A stretch of DNA of 64,000 nt from Fen-1258 sp964441505. GTDB lineage: Bacteria; Bacteroidota; Ignavibacteria; Ignavibacteriales; Melioribacteraceae. Location: contig CAYTUV010000018.1 in assembly GCA_964441505.1 (NCBI GenBank), positions 1 to 64,000 on the forward strand, read 5' to 3'. The notes below the pieces were generated by a model. The model ran no database searches and was not told the origin of the DNA. It worked only from the letters and a program-made list of their open reading frames with translations. This document shows, piece by piece, positions 19,559 through 29,211 of the stretch (positions within the stretch are counted from its first letter, which is position 1; each line of letters begins with the position of its first letter). The position numbers and the translations under genes are program-made.

Positions 19559-20599
19559 ATGAGTAAAGATAAAACATCACAGCGTAAGAAAGACCATATT
19601 GAACTTTGCCAGAATGATGATGTTAAATACAAAATCAAAACAGCAGGTTTTGAGAATTATGATTTTGTACATTATGCCATCACAGAAGTAAAATTTGATA
19701 AAATAACCCTCGCCACAAAATTCCTAAATAAAAAAATTAGTTTTCCATTTTTAATCTCATGTATGACAGGCGGTACCCATGCGGCACAGAAAATTAATGA
19801 AAAACTGGCAATCGCTGCGAAAATCCTGAATATTCCTCTAGGAATTGGCAGTCAAAGACAAGCTTTAGAGAATAATAATTATCACTCCACATATAGAGCA
19901 GTCAGGAAAAACGCTGGAGACGTTCCGATTCTTGGAAATATCGGGGCTGCACAACTTGCGAAATCTCAAAACCCTGTGGATGAGATTAAGTTCCTTGTTG
20001 AATTAGCCGATGCTGATGCGATGGTGGTACATGTTAATCCTCTTCAGGAATTAGTACAAAAAGAGGGTGAGCCAGAATTCGATGGATTGCTAAAAAATCT
20101 CTCTAAAGTATGCAGGGGTACTTCAATCCCAGTTATTGTAAAAGAAGTTGGTTCCGGAATTTCAAAGAGAGCCGCAAAAAATATTTTAGAAACCGGGGTA
20201 TATGGAATTGATGTTGCCGGAGCGGGCGGAACTAGCTGGGCAAAAGTTGAAATGAAACGAAATAACGAGATCGATCCGTTTTTTCAAGAATGGGGATTAC
20301 CAACAGCTTTCTGTGTGAGAAAGGTTCATGAGCTGAAAAAAAATTACAATTTCGTTTTAATCGCTTCAGGTGGTATTGAGAATGGAGCAGATATTGCCAA
20401 GTCAATTGCCTTAGGGGCAGATTTAACTGCATCGGCTAGACCAATCTTACAAGAACTACAAACTAATGACATTGATGGTGTAGTAAAATTGATTGAAAAT
20501 TGGTTCTTGGTTGTTAAGAAAATTATGTATCTAACTGGTTGTGATAAAATAAAGAAACTTCAAAAAACTGAATTGCTTAGAAGAGAGGATATATTTTGA
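19559..20599 (+). CDS. fni: Type 2 isopentenyl-diphosphate delta-isomerase
   Basis: The 346-residue protein belongs to the FMN-dependent type 2 isomerases, which interconvert IPP and DMAPP and need FMN, NAD(P)H and Mg2+. It shows the FMN-barrel signature SCMTGG (around residue 69), the glycine-rich GIGSQRQAL segment, the HVNPLQE stretch bearing the catalytic glutamine, and C-terminal SGGIENGADIAKSIALGAD for phosphate binding. The length matches the family. It is the first gene of a tight operon: its stop overlaps the start of the polyprenyl synthase by four bases, so C5 isomerisation and chain elongation are coupled. Confidence 0.93.
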   Translation: MSKDKTSQRKKDHIELCQNDDVKYKIKTAGFENYDFVHYAITEVKFDKITLATKFLNKKISFPFLISCMTGGTHAAQKINEKLAIAAKILNIPLGIGSQRQALENNNYHSTYRAVRKNAGDVPILGNIGAAQLAKSQNPVDEIKFLVELADADAMVVHVNPLQELVQKEGEPEFDGLLKNLSKVCRGTSIPVIVKEVGSGISKRAAKNILETGVYGIDVAGAGGTSWAKVEMKRNNEIDPFFQEWGLPTAFCVRKVHELKKNYNFVLIASGGIENGADIAKSIALGADLTASARPILQELQTNDIDGVVKLIENWFLVVKKIMYLTGCDKIKKLQKTELLRREDIF

Positions 20600-21582
20600 C
20601 AACCGATAAATATGTGAAGTTTTATTCCAAACAGAATGCACTTATTGAGAACAAATTAAAATTCCTTCTAAAAGGAAGAGAACCAAAGTCTATCTATGGA
20701 CCATGTACATACATTTTAAATAGCGGTGGAAAGCACCTTAGGCCATTTCTTGTACTTATTTCCGCCAAAGCTGTTGGTGGAAATTATAACCAAGTCTTCA
20801 ATGCAGCCGTAGCAGTTGAGTTACTTCATAATTTTACATTAGTTCATGATGATATAATGGATAATTCCAATAAAAGGAGAGGCAAACTCACCCTTCATAA
20901 AAAATATGATCTTAGTACAGCGATTCTTGCCGGTGACAGTCTGATTGCTCTTGCATATGAAAATCTGTTAAAAGATTCTAAGCACTATGTTAAAGAAGTA
21001 GTTTCTACTTTTACTCAGGGTATTATTGAAGTCTGTGAGGGACAGAGTTTAGATAAAGAATTTGAAGTGCGTTCAATTGTAACGATTAAAGAATACAATA
21101 AAATGATTTATAAAAAAACCGCCGCCCTTGCACAAATGTGTTGTTCGATTGGCGCCCAACTTGGCGGCGCATCGAAAAAGCAAGTTGAAATTGTTTCTGA
21201 TTACGGGAAGTTTTTGGGAATGGCATTCCAGATTCAGGACGATCTTCTAGACATTATGGCAAAAGAGAATGAACTTGGAAAAACCGTTGGAAACGACCTG
21301 ATTGAAGGAAAGAAAACTTTTCTTTTTCTGAAAGCATTAGAAAAGGCAAAAGCTAAGAACCGTGCAGATCTGCTAAAAGTAGTAAAGCAAAAGGGCATTC
21401 ATAATAGCGAGATTGAGAAATACCGAGATCTCTACTTAAAACTTGGAGTAATCTCCGATGCAGAGCAGGAGATAATGAAATACACTAAATTAGCACTTAA
21501 GAATTTATCCTCATTACCAAACCAAGAAGGAATACATATGATGAACTGGTTAGCAAATATCTTGACAAGCAGAAATAAATGA
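20596..21582 (+). CDS. Polyprenyl diphosphate synthase (GGPP/FPP synthase type)
   Basis: A 328-residue all-helical trans-prenyltransferase. The first aspartate-rich motif is DDIMD (D85-D89) and the second is DDLLD (D215-D219), both intact for Mg2+ and diphosphate binding. GKHLRP marks the IPP-binding region. The enzyme condenses IPP with allylic diphosphates to make C15-C20 or longer prenyl chains for quinones, carotenoids or lipid carriers. Product length cannot be fixed by eye. Translation probably starts at TTG overlapping the isomerase stop, and the gene ends with an ATGA overlap into the HPr gene. Confidence 0.9.
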   Translation: MTTDKYVKFYSKQNALIENKLKFLLKGREPKSIYGPCTYILNSGGKHLRPFLVLISAKAVGGNYNQVFNAAVAVELLHNFTLVHDDIMDNSNKRRGKLTLHKKYDLSTAILAGDSLIALAYENLLKDSKHYVKEVVSTFTQGIIEVCEGQSLDKEFEVRSIVTIKEYNKMIYKKTAALAQMCCSIGAQLGGASKKQVEIVSDYGKFLGMAFQIQDDLLDIMAKENELGKTVGNDLIEGKKTFLFLKALEKAKAKNRADLLKVVKQKGIHNSEIEKYRDLYLKLGVISDAEQEIMKYTKLALKNLSSLPNQEGIHMMNWLANILTSRNK

Positions 21583-21845
21583 TAGAATATAAAATCAAAA
21601 TAATAAACAATGCCGGTCTGCATACTCGTCCTGCTGCAAATATTGTAAAGTTAGCGTCGAAATATAAATGTGATTTTTTTTTGAATAAAGATGGTTTGCA
21701 CATTAATGGGAAAAGTATAATTGGTGTAATGACACTTGCCGCCGAGAAAGGATCAGAAATAACTCTGATATTTAACGGCGTTGACGAAGAACTTGCTGTT
21801 AAAGAAATTGTTGACTATTTCAACAGAGGGTTTGATGAGTTATAA
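21579..21845 (+). CDS. ptsH: Phosphocarrier protein HPr
   Basis: The 88-residue protein is a standard HPr. H15 in NAGLHTRPA accepts phosphate from enzyme I. S46 in INGKSIIGV is the regulatory serine used by HPr kinase where that enzyme exists. The length and both landmark positions agree with canonical numbering. It starts in an ATGA overlap with the polyprenyl synthase and ends inside the enzyme I gene. No PTS enzyme II or HPr kinase lies in the window, so it may serve a regulatory phosphorelay rather than sugar uptake. Confidence 0.95.
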   Translation: MIEYKIKIINNAGLHTRPAANIVKLASKYKCDFFLNKDGLHINGKSIIGVMTLAAEKGSEITLIFNGVDEELAVKEIVDYFNRGFDEL

Positions 21846-23595
21846 TATGAAAACAGAGAATGATAATATTCTTAAGGGAATTGGAGCTGCACCAGGCATC
21901 GGAATCTCTAAGGCTTTTATCTACAAAAAAGAAAAGGAAGAAATAGCTAACGAAGCTATAACTGACATTATCGATGCACTCGAAAGCTTGGATACAGCAC
22001 TCGAAAAATCGAAAAAGGAATTACGAAAAATATTTGCCTTAGCAGTGGATAAACTTGGTGAGAAGCGTGCCGCAATTTTTGATGCTCAGATAATGATTCT
22101 TGACGATCCGATACTGATCTCAACAATTAAAAACCGCATTACTAAAGAGATGCGCGTTCCCGAATATATTGTCAATGACGAGATTTCTAAGTATACCGAT
22201 ATGATGAACCTATCGCATGAACCATACATGAAGGAACGGTCACATGACATTGAGGATATTAAAAACAGAATTATCCGGAATCTTAAAAAGAAAAAATGGA
22301 AATCGAAAATTACAAGTGATGTTGTTGTGGTAACCTCAACGGTTTCCCCATCGGATACGGTACTGTTTTCCCGGGTTAATGTTAAAGGATACGTAACGGA
22401 TTTTGGAGGATTAACTTCTCACGCAGCAATAGTTGCCCGTTCTTTGAATATCCCTGCGGTAGTTGGATTACATGATGCATCCAATCGCATCAAAGAAAGT
22501 GATTTGCTCATCATTGATGGTTATAAAGGGGAAGTGATTATTAACCCCGATGAAAAACAATTGAACGATTATCAGAAAAAAATAGCGCGCCTGCAGAAAC
22601 AGGGAGAAGAACTGAACAAACTTAGGGAACTGCCGGCAGTTACACTTGATGGCAAAGAGATTCAGTTGTTAGCTAACCTCGAGTTGATTGATGAATTAGA
22701 AATTGTATCTCAGAGCGGCGCAAAGGGGATTGGTTTAGTACGCACAGAACAGTTGTTTGAAGAGTATGAGGCGTTTCCTGATGAGGAAGAACAATATCAG
22801 GTTTACAAAATTATTGCCGAGAGAATTTATCCCGAAACTGTGATCATTCGGACTTTTGATATAGGCGGAGACAAAGTTTTGCCAGTTGATCTGAAAGAGC
22901 CTAATCCGTTTCTCGGATGGCGCGGAATACGACTACTTCTAGATAATCCTCACCTATTCAAAGCACAAGTACGCGCAGTTCTTCGTGCAAGTTCGCATAA
23001 AAATATAAAACTGATGCTGCCTATGATAGCTTCTATGATCGAAATCAGAAAGTCAAGAGAACTTATAAGTGAGTGCAAAGACGAGTTGAAGAAAGAAGGT
23101 AAAAATTATGATAAGCATATGGGTATTGGAATTATGATTGAGATTCCATCTGCTGCGGTTTTAATTCAGGATTTTGCCGAAGAAGTTGATTTTGTTAGTA
23201 TCGGTACAAATGATCTTATACAATATTTACTTGCTGTTGATCGCGGAAACGAAATAGTGTCTGACATCTATCAGGAATTTCATCCGGCTGTGGTTAGAAC
23301 ATTACATCACATAATTAGCGAAGGAAAGAAATCGGGGAAATTGGTCAGTATGTGCGGTGAGATGGCGGCTGATCCTTTCGCAGTTCCGCTGTTGATTGGT
23401 CTGGGACTAGAATCAATCAGTGTTTCAGCCTCGGCAATCCCATTAATTAAAAAGATTATAAGAAATCTCACCTTTACAGAACTTCAATCACTTGCCTCCG
23501 AATGTCTCAAATACAAAACTGAGAAGGAAATTAACACACGGATGCACCGCTTCTTCAACGAGAAAGAAAAAAATCAAATAAAAAACTTATACTGA
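21835..23595 (+). CDS. ptsI: Phosphoenolpyruvate-protein phosphotransferase (PTS enzyme I)
   Basis: Enzyme I autophosphorylates from PEP and passes phosphate to HPr. The 586-residue product from the ATG at 21835 has the HPr-binding helical domain, the phosphohistidine loop GGLTSHAAIVAR (H196) and the PEP-binding barrel with MIEIPSAA, GTNDLIQY and the active-site CGEMAADP. The chosen start has an AGAGGG site four bases upstream and overlaps the HPr stop. A second ATG four codons in (21847) is also possible. A longer frame from a TTG at 21781 would overlap most of the HPr tail and exceed family length. It is translationally coupled to ptsH. Confidence 0.93.
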   Translation: MSYNMKTENDNILKGIGAAPGIGISKAFIYKKEKEEIANEAITDIIDALESLDTALEKSKKELRKIFALAVDKLGEKRAAIFDAQIMILDDPILISTIKNRITKEMRVPEYIVNDEISKYTDMMNLSHEPYMKERSHDIEDIKNRIIRNLKKKKWKSKITSDVVVVTSTVSPSDTVLFSRVNVKGYVTDFGGLTSHAAIVARSLNIPAVVGLHDASNRIKESDLLIIDGYKGEVIINPDEKQLNDYQKKIARLQKQGEELNKLRELPAVTLDGKEIQLLANLELIDELEIVSQSGAKGIGLVRTEQLFEEYEAFPDEEEQYQVYKIIAERIYPETVIIRTFDIGGDKVLPVDLKEPNPFLGWRGIRLLLDNPHLFKAQVRAVLRASSHKNIKLMLPMIASMIEIRKSRELISECKDELKKEGKNYDKHMGIGIMIEIPSAAVLIQDFAEEVDFVSIGTNDLIQYLLAVDRGNEIVSDIYQEFHPAVVRTLHHIISEGKKSGKLVSMCGEMAADPFAVPLLIGLGLESISVSASAIPLIKKIIRNLTFTELQSLASECLKYKTEKEINTRMHRFFNEKEKNQIKNLY

Positions 23596-23602
23596 GGTTA
23601 AG

Positions 23603-24631
23603 ATGGATTTAAAGGAGATGATTACGAAACTTGATCCGGAGAATCAATTCAAGGTATTGACTGATTCTTATAAACAAGTTGAATATGCTTGGAATATTGA
23701 GATTGATTACGCATCTATCGAAACAAACAAAATAAAAAATATAATATTAACCGGACTTGGCGGTTCTGCAATTGGTGGAGAGCTTTTACAAAATTATCTG
23801 AGAACTGAACTAAATTATCCTTACACAGTGAATAGAAATTATGATTTGCCGCTCTACGTCAATGAAGAATCTCTTGTTATTGTATCATCATATTCAGGCA
23901 ACACAGAAGAAACAATTTCCGCTTTAAATCAGGCTATTGAAAGAAATTGTCAGATTGTCTGTATCTCTACAGGTGGTAAGGTTGAAGCAATCGCAAAGAA
24001 AAATTACATTCCGTTTGGAAAACTGTTGGCAGGTTTTCAGCCTAGATACGCTCTTTGGATAAATTTTTTTACATTGATAAAGACGCTTCATTCATTGAAA
24101 TTAGTCCCGAGCCAAACAGAAAATGTTCAGCAGGCAATCGAGTTGCTTAAACGAAAAGGAGTTGAATACTCCGGATCTGTAAATCAGGCAGTTGATATCG
24201 CAGAAAAGCTATTGGGATATGTTCCGTTGGTTTATGTGGTAAATGATGTTACTTCAGCAGTTGGCACACGCTGGAAAGGACAATTTAACGAGAACGCAAA
24301 GCAGCATGCGTTTTTTGGTAACTTGCCGGAACTAAATCATAATGAAATACTTGGTTGGGAAGGCTACAAACCTGCGATGAATTTCAAACTGATAAATATT
24401 CTTGATAACGATTATCATCCTCAGGTGAAGAAGAGATATGAATTGACCTCTGAAATGGTAAGAAAAGCCGGTGCGGAAATTATCGATATCAAAAGCGATC
24501 AGGCCAATATTAAACTGCGTTTGATTGAAATGATATATCTTGGAGATTGGACGACTTATTATTACGCACTGATGCGCGGTTACAATCCTACTGCAATAGA
24601 TAGCATAAACTATTTAAAGGAACATCTTTGA
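23603..24631 (+). CDS. Bifunctional phosphoglucose/phosphomannose isomerase
   Basis: The 342-residue protein has two SIS domains of the PGI/PMI family, with GLGGSAIGGE near residue 51 and SSYSGNTEET, which bind the sugar phosphate. It interconverts glucose-6-phosphate or mannose-6-phosphate with fructose-6-phosphate in the cytoplasm. The length and opening fit the archaeal/bacterial bifunctional enzyme rather than classical Pgi. It has a GAGG ribosome site, follows enzyme I by seven bases and overlaps the next gene by four. Its operon with PTS genes ties sugar-phosphate supply to the relay. It could also feed nucleotide-sugar synthesis. Confidence 0.87.
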   Translation: MDLKEMITKLDPENQFKVLTDSYKQVEYAWNIEIDYASIETNKIKNIILTGLGGSAIGGELLQNYLRTELNYPYTVNRNYDLPLYVNEESLVIVSSYSGNTEETISALNQAIERNCQIVCISTGGKVEAIAKKNYIPFGKLLAGFQPRYALWINFFTLIKTLHSLKLVPSQTENVQQAIELLKRKGVEYSGSVNQAVDIAEKLLGYVPLVYVVNDVTSAVGTRWKGQFNENAKQHAFFGNLPELNHNEILGWEGYKPAMNFKLINILDNDYHPQVKKRYELTSEMVRKAGAEIIDIKSDQANIKLRLIEMIYLGDWTTYYYALMRGYNPTAIDSINYLKEHL

Positions 24632-27432
24632 TAAAAAATTGGCGGAGATATATTTGGGTATTCTTCCTTTTACCACAATTAATTTCCGCCCAATTTTACT
24701 TCTTTGGTCGCAACAAGGTCCAATACGATAAATTTAACTGGAAAATCCTCAAGACAGAACATTTTAATATCTTCTACTATGATGATTTCACAGAGATTGC
24801 AGAGATAGGTGCCAAATTCGCCGAGCAGGCTTACGATGAGCACAAAGTAAAATTCAATCACTTCGTGACAAATAAAATTCCTCTAATTTTTTATAACACA
24901 CACATCCATTTCCAGCAGACAAATACTATTCCCGGATTTTTGCCTGAAGGCATTGGCGGTTTTTTTGAATTTATGAAAGGACGCGTTGTTATACCTTATC
25001 TGGGCAATCTCGCACAGTTTAGACATGTGATCCGGCATGAACTCGTTCACGTCTTTATGATGAATAAAATTTATAATGTTCTTAATGATCATCGTATCAG
25101 TACCGAAAAAACTCCGCCACTCTGGTTCATCGAAGGATTAGCAGAGTATTGGTCAACTGAGTGGGATACACAGGGGGAAATGGTTATGCGCGATTTTGTT
25201 CTGAATGGTAATTTTGTCCCACTGGCTGAACTCGATTATTTAGGCGGATATTTAGTTTACAAAGAAGGACAGGATTTTTTCCGTTTCATAAGTAAAAACT
25301 ACGGTGAGGATAAAATCCTTTCTATGATGGAAAATATTTGGCGATTCACCAAATTCTCCGACGTCATAGAATTTACACTGGGTGAAAAAATATCTGAAAT
25401 TGATAACAAATGGATCTACGAAACCCGGCAAAAATATTTTCCCTTATATAAAGAGAATTACCCGCATTACATCAAATCGAAAAAAATTACAGATTCAGGA
25501 TTTAATTTCGGACCAAGATTCTACAAGCGTGGCAATAAAAACGAAATCTACTTTATTGGTAATCATGTAGGTTACACATCTTTAATGAAGATGAACTATT
25601 CTCCCGACAGCAGTGAATATGCGAAGCCTGAAACTATAATTGAAGGTGAACGTGATGCTGTATTCGAAGCGTTTCATCTCCTGGAAAATACTATTACTGT
25701 ATCATCCCAAGGATTAATCGCATTCGTCACGAAAAATCAGGCAACAGACGTTCTGCACATCTACTCAATAGAAAATGATGAGATTCTCACTACGCTACGT
25801 TTTGATGGTCTGATAAGAATAAAAGCGCCGAGCTTTTCTCCCGATGGCAACCAGCTTCTTTTTTCCGCCACTGATACAAAGGGTTTCAGTGATCTTTACG
25901 TTTATGATTTTAGCGAGAACAAACTAACCCGATTGACGGAAGATTATTACGAGGATATTGATCCGATTTTTAATGAGGACGCGAGCAAGATAATATTTTC
26001 CTCCGACCGCACTAATGGACTTTTCAAACAAAAATATAATTTATTTGAGTATGATATAAACTCCAAAGAAATCTCATACCTGACAAATGTTGGTGCTAAC
26101 ATCTCTACTCCTCATTTTTCACCCGATTATAAAGAGCTCTATTTCAGCTGTGATTACAATAGCGTGTACAACATTTGGAAAATTCCATATGGTCAGAATA
26201 AATCTGCCGGAATGACTCAAGTGACAAATTTTATTACGAGTGTTTACGATTTCTCTTTTGTCGATTCTCATACAATCGTTACATCGGCATTTGAAAATTA
26301 TTCGTTTCAATTTTATTCTCTTGACCTGAACAATAAAATAGATGAAAAGTATGTCGCATTTGCTTTCGAAAACATTGGCACTAAATGGTCATTGGAGAGA
26401 ATTCAGATTAACTCTGAAAGTGACAGACTTAAATACGAAAATGAATATACACTTGACTTTGCGGTTAGTCAGCTAATAACTGATCCTGTGTACGGGACGC
26501 GCGGCGGAGCGTTAGTAACGTTAAGTGATATGCTCGGTGATGATCGTTACGTTTTTTATGTTTACAATACTGCAGAAGTTCAAAGTGAGATTTTAGAAAA
26601 CTTTAATCTGGCTATATCAAGAGTCAGCCTTAAAGAGAGGTCTAATTACGGTTATGGGATTTTCAATTATGCAGGACGACGCTACGATATCCGTGAATCG
26701 GATGAATTTTTCTATGAACGTGTTTTTGGCGGTTATATATCTCTTTTCTATCCCTTCTCAACATTCGACAGATTGGAAGCTGAACTTGATATAGCGAACT
26801 CGGACAAGGAACTTGAGAGTCAACTTATCACCCGGAAATCTCTTCTTGTAACTAACACACTTTCTTATGTTCATGATAATTCGTTGTGGGCTTTTACAGG
26901 ACCTATAGACGGTTCAAGATTTAGATTGCTTTTAGGATATTCAAGTGATGTAAAATTCAGTAACGTGAATTATTTTTCTTTCATCGCTGACTATAGAAAA
27001 TATTTCCGTCTTGGACTTCGCAGCAGTATTGCGGCGAGAGCGGCAATATTTATAAATGAAGGAAAAGAGGCGCGCAGATATTTTGCCGGCGGCAGCTGGG
27101 ATTTAAGAGGATGGAATCGCTGGTCAATTCGTGGAGAAAAATTATGGCTGGCATCTGTTGAATTACGTTTTCCGCTTATCGATCAGTTCGCGATAAACTT
27201 CCCGATCTTCGGATTATCACTTTCACAGATCAGAGGTGCATTGTATTTTGATGCCGGCTCTGCATGGGATAAAAATTATAAAGAAACTTTGGGAAGCATT
27301 GGTGTTGGAGTTCGTTTTAATCTCTTTAACGTGATTGCTTTTCGTTACGATATCGGGAAAAAAATCGAAAAAGATTTTACTCAATTTCAGGGAGGTTTAT
27401 TCTACCAGTTTTTCTTTGGTTGGGATTTCTGA
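24628..27432 (+). CDS. Metallopeptidase-like / TolB-propeller / Omp85-type barrel fusion
   Basis: The 934-residue protein starts at TTG and has a signal peptide (about 1-22). An N-terminal gluzincin-like peptidase domain carries HELVH (H137, E138, H141) and the third ligand in WFIEGLAEYW (E169). PD40/TolB-like propeller repeats follow at about 290-560 (FSPDGNQLLFSATD; FSPDYKELYFSC). The C-terminal 300 residues look like a BamA/TamA-family surface-antigen barrel, with a GGSWDLRGW loop near 820-830 resembling the conserved VRG(F/Y) loop. It should be an outer-membrane protein with a large periplasmic or surface part. The following gene encodes a BamB-like propeller lipoprotein, which suggests an assembly or quality-control role. 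Confidence 0.72.
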   Translation: MIKNWRRYIWVFFLLPQLISAQFYFFGRNKVQYDKFNWKILKTEHFNIFYYDDFTEIAEIGAKFAEQAYDEHKVKFNHFVTNKIPLIFYNTHIHFQQTNTIPGFLPEGIGGFFEFMKGRVVIPYLGNLAQFRHVIRHELVHVFMMNKIYNVLNDHRISTEKTPPLWFIEGLAEYWSTEWDTQGEMVMRDFVLNGNFVPLAELDYLGGYLVYKEGQDFFRFISKNYGEDKILSMMENIWRFTKFSDVIEFTLGEKISEIDNKWIYETRQKYFPLYKENYPHYIKSKKITDSGFNFGPRFYKRGNKNEIYFIGNHVGYTSLMKMNYSPDSSEYAKPETIIEGERDAVFEAFHLLENTITVSSQGLIAFVTKNQATDVLHIYSIENDEILTTLRFDGLIRIKAPSFSPDGNQLLFSATDTKGFSDLYVYDFSENKLTRLTEDYYEDIDPIFNEDASKIIFSSDRTNGLFKQKYNLFEYDINSKEISYLTNVGANISTPHFSPDYKELYFSCDYNSVYNIWKIPYGQNKSAGMTQVTNFITSVYDFSFVDSHTIVTSAFENYSFQFYSLDLNNKIDEKYVAFAFENIGTKWSLERIQINSESDRLKYENEYTLDFAVSQLITDPVYGTRGGALVTLSDMLGDDRYVFYVYNTAEVQSEILENFNLAISRVSLKERSNYGYGIFNYAGRRYDIRESDEFFYERVFGGYISLFYPFSTFDRLEAELDIANSDKELESQLITRKSLLVTNTLSYVHDNSLWAFTGPIDGSRFRLLLGYSSDVKFSNVNYFSFIADYRKYFRLGLRSSIAARAAIFINEGKEARRYFAGGSWDLRGWNRWSIRGEKLWLASVELRFPLIDQFAINFPIFGLSLSQIRGALYFDAGSAWDKNYKETLGSIGVGVRFNLFNVIAFRYDIGKKIEKDFTQFQGGLFYQFFFGWDF

Positions 27433-28625
27433 TGATTAAATTAAAAAAATATTATTCAGGCCAAACTCGGTTGTTCAAAAAAAGAATTGGAATCTTCTTC
27501 TTATTATCTACTTTAACTCTTCTCATAGTAAACTGTACCCAGCCGCTTGTGCTTAAATTTATTTCGGCTAATGAGAACGGTTACTACATGTTTGGTAAAA
27601 TACCGGCCAGGAGTTTTTACGAAGATACTTCAATTGATGAAAACCTTCTGCCGCTATGGTCAGTTGAAACCAGCGGGAGTCAAAACAGTACTTCGATAGT
27701 TATTTATAAAGATATACTTTTTGTTAGTGACCTTGCCGGTAAGATTTACGGATTCGACTGGATAAGCGGTAAAGAAATTGGTTTTGAAAAATATTCAGGA
27801 TCAATTCCAGTGGCTCCGGTTATCAACGGTCTGCGTATGTTCCTGTTAGTCAATAATCTTAACGAGAGATATTCAACTCTTAAAAATTACGATTTGACCG
27901 GAGGTAAGGTATTAACCGAATCTGTAATTGCCGGTTCAGTCCAAAATGAAATGTTGAAGCTTAGCGATGGAATAATTGTACTAAGCGATAACGGTGAATT
28001 GATAAAATTTAATTTAGTTGGAACTAGAGAGTGGTCTGTTCCTACAAAAGTTAGTTCAAAATCTTCTCCTGCTTCCAACGGAAACTTGATTCTATTCGGG
28101 AACGAAAATGGTGAATTGATCGCAATTTCAGCATCAAACGGTGAAATAAAATATCGCAAGAAAATCAGTGACGGAATTGAAGGTGATTTAAGTATTGACG
28201 GAGTCAATGCATACTTTGGTGATAACAAAGGAAATCTTGTATCGGTAACAGTTGAAGATGGGAATATCAACTGGCAGTTTAATACAAAGAGCAAAATTCT
28301 TGTTACGCCGGTTTTCGATGAATCAAAAATAATAGTCGGAAATCTTGCCGGAGATATTTTCTGCCTTAATAAATCCAATGGAAAACTTAAATGGAAAACC
28401 AGTACCGGCGGAGTCATCAATACAACCCCGTTGCTTCTGCAGAATTATCTTATTCAACCGGATCTTAATAAAAAAGTTTATTTCATCGATACTCAAAACG
28501 GAGATGTCAAAAAGATTTATGAATTTGAGAGAAGAGTTAAACTTTCTCCTGTCCTATATGATGGAATATTATATCTTGGCGCTGATAAAGGGATTATAAA
28601 TGCATATAAAACTGTTTCTAAGTAG
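27432..28625 (+). CDS. PQQ-like beta-propeller lipoprotein (BamB-like)
   Basis: The 397-residue protein has a lipoprotein signal peptide (lipobox LIVNC, about residue 33). About seven propeller blades follow with repeating patterns such as GKIYGFDWISGKEI and GDIFCLNKSNGKLKWK, the PQQ/WD-like repeat of BamB. BamB is the outer-membrane lipoprotein that helps BamA fold barrels. The ATG at 27432 shares one base with the upstream stop; a TTG twelve bases earlier is less likely. Its coupling to an Omp85-type barrel gene supports a BamB-like function, although PQQ-type propellers also occur in dehydrogenases. Nothing here suggests an enzyme. Confidence 0.75.
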   Translation: MIKLKKYYSGQTRLFKKRIGIFFLLSTLTLLIVNCTQPLVLKFISANENGYYMFGKIPARSFYEDTSIDENLLPLWSVETSGSQNSTSIVIYKDILFVSDLAGKIYGFDWISGKEIGFEKYSGSIPVAPVINGLRMFLLVNNLNERYSTLKNYDLTGGKVLTESVIAGSVQNEMLKLSDGIIVLSDNGELIKFNLVGTREWSVPTKVSSKSSPASNGNLILFGNENGELIAISASNGEIKYRKKISDGIEGDLSIDGVNAYFGDNKGNLVSVTVEDGNINWQFNTKSKILVTPVFDESKIIVGNLAGDIFCLNKSNGKLKWKTSTGGVINTTPLLLQNYLIQPDLNKKVYFIDTQNGDVKKIYEFERRVKLSPVLYDGILYLGADKGIINAYKTVSK

Positions 28626-29205
28626 TAATTCAGTTATTGCAATTCTGTTTTTTATCCAATTGTACTTTGGCGGAAACTTAATTGCGCAGGAGTGTAAAGC
28701 AAAGGTTGAGATAATTTCTAATCGTGATAATTCTTTGATTTACATCGACAGTGTCTTTATCGGCAGAGGGAAAGTCAGTACCGAACTTACCAAGAATAAT
28801 TATTCACTTGTTATTAAAGAATCAATGTGGAAGTGGGGACAAGCACAAATAATAGATACCTTAAAAATCAGAGATTGCGAAGAAAAATATCTCTTCACTT
28901 ATGAATTTAAAAATCCAGAAGTGTCATTTAATCAAGCACAACCATTTGGAATAGGTTACACAAAAAGTGAAGAAAGTTTCTTCAAATCAGGTACATTCAA
29001 AATATTACTTGGAAGCGCTGCTGTATTAGGAGGGATTGCTGCTTACTTCAAAATTCAGGCTGATAAAAAATATGACGATTATCTCCAGTCGAAAAATCAA
29101 TCGATGCTTGATGAAGTTGACCGACTTGATATGGTGAGCGGCATATCTTTCGGACTGCTCCAAATTAACTTTGGTTATTTGATTTACAAGTTTCTAACCG
29201 ACTAA
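28600..29205 (+). CDS. Exported or membrane protein with PEGA-like domain
   Basis: The 201-residue product has an N-terminal signal or anchor segment (about 7-29) and a PEGA-like beta domain at about 33-100 (VEIISNRDNSLIYIDSVFIGRG, in part). Two C-terminal hydrophobic segments follow, at about 133-148 and 177-197. I recognise no enzyme. The start lies 26 bases inside the preceding propeller gene, which indicates translational coupling and a shared envelope role. It ends six bases before the convergent polA stop. The PEGA assignment is a pattern match only. Confidence 0.6.
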   Translation: MHIKLFLSSNSVIAILFFIQLYFGGNLIAQECKAKVEIISNRDNSLIYIDSVFIGRGKVSTELTKNNYSLVIKESMWKWGQAQIIDTLKIRDCEEKYLFTYEFKNPEVSFNQAQPFGIGYTKSEESFFKSGTFKILLGSAAVLGGIAAYFKIQADKKYDDYLQSKNQSMLDEVDRLDMVSGISFGLLQINFGYLIYKFLTD

Positions 29206-29211
29206 AATCTT

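Noticed and set aside
27887..28420. A 177-residue leftward open frame
   Set aside because: It is antisense to the strongly supported BamB-like propeller gene, and its composition is an artefact of the repeat pattern.
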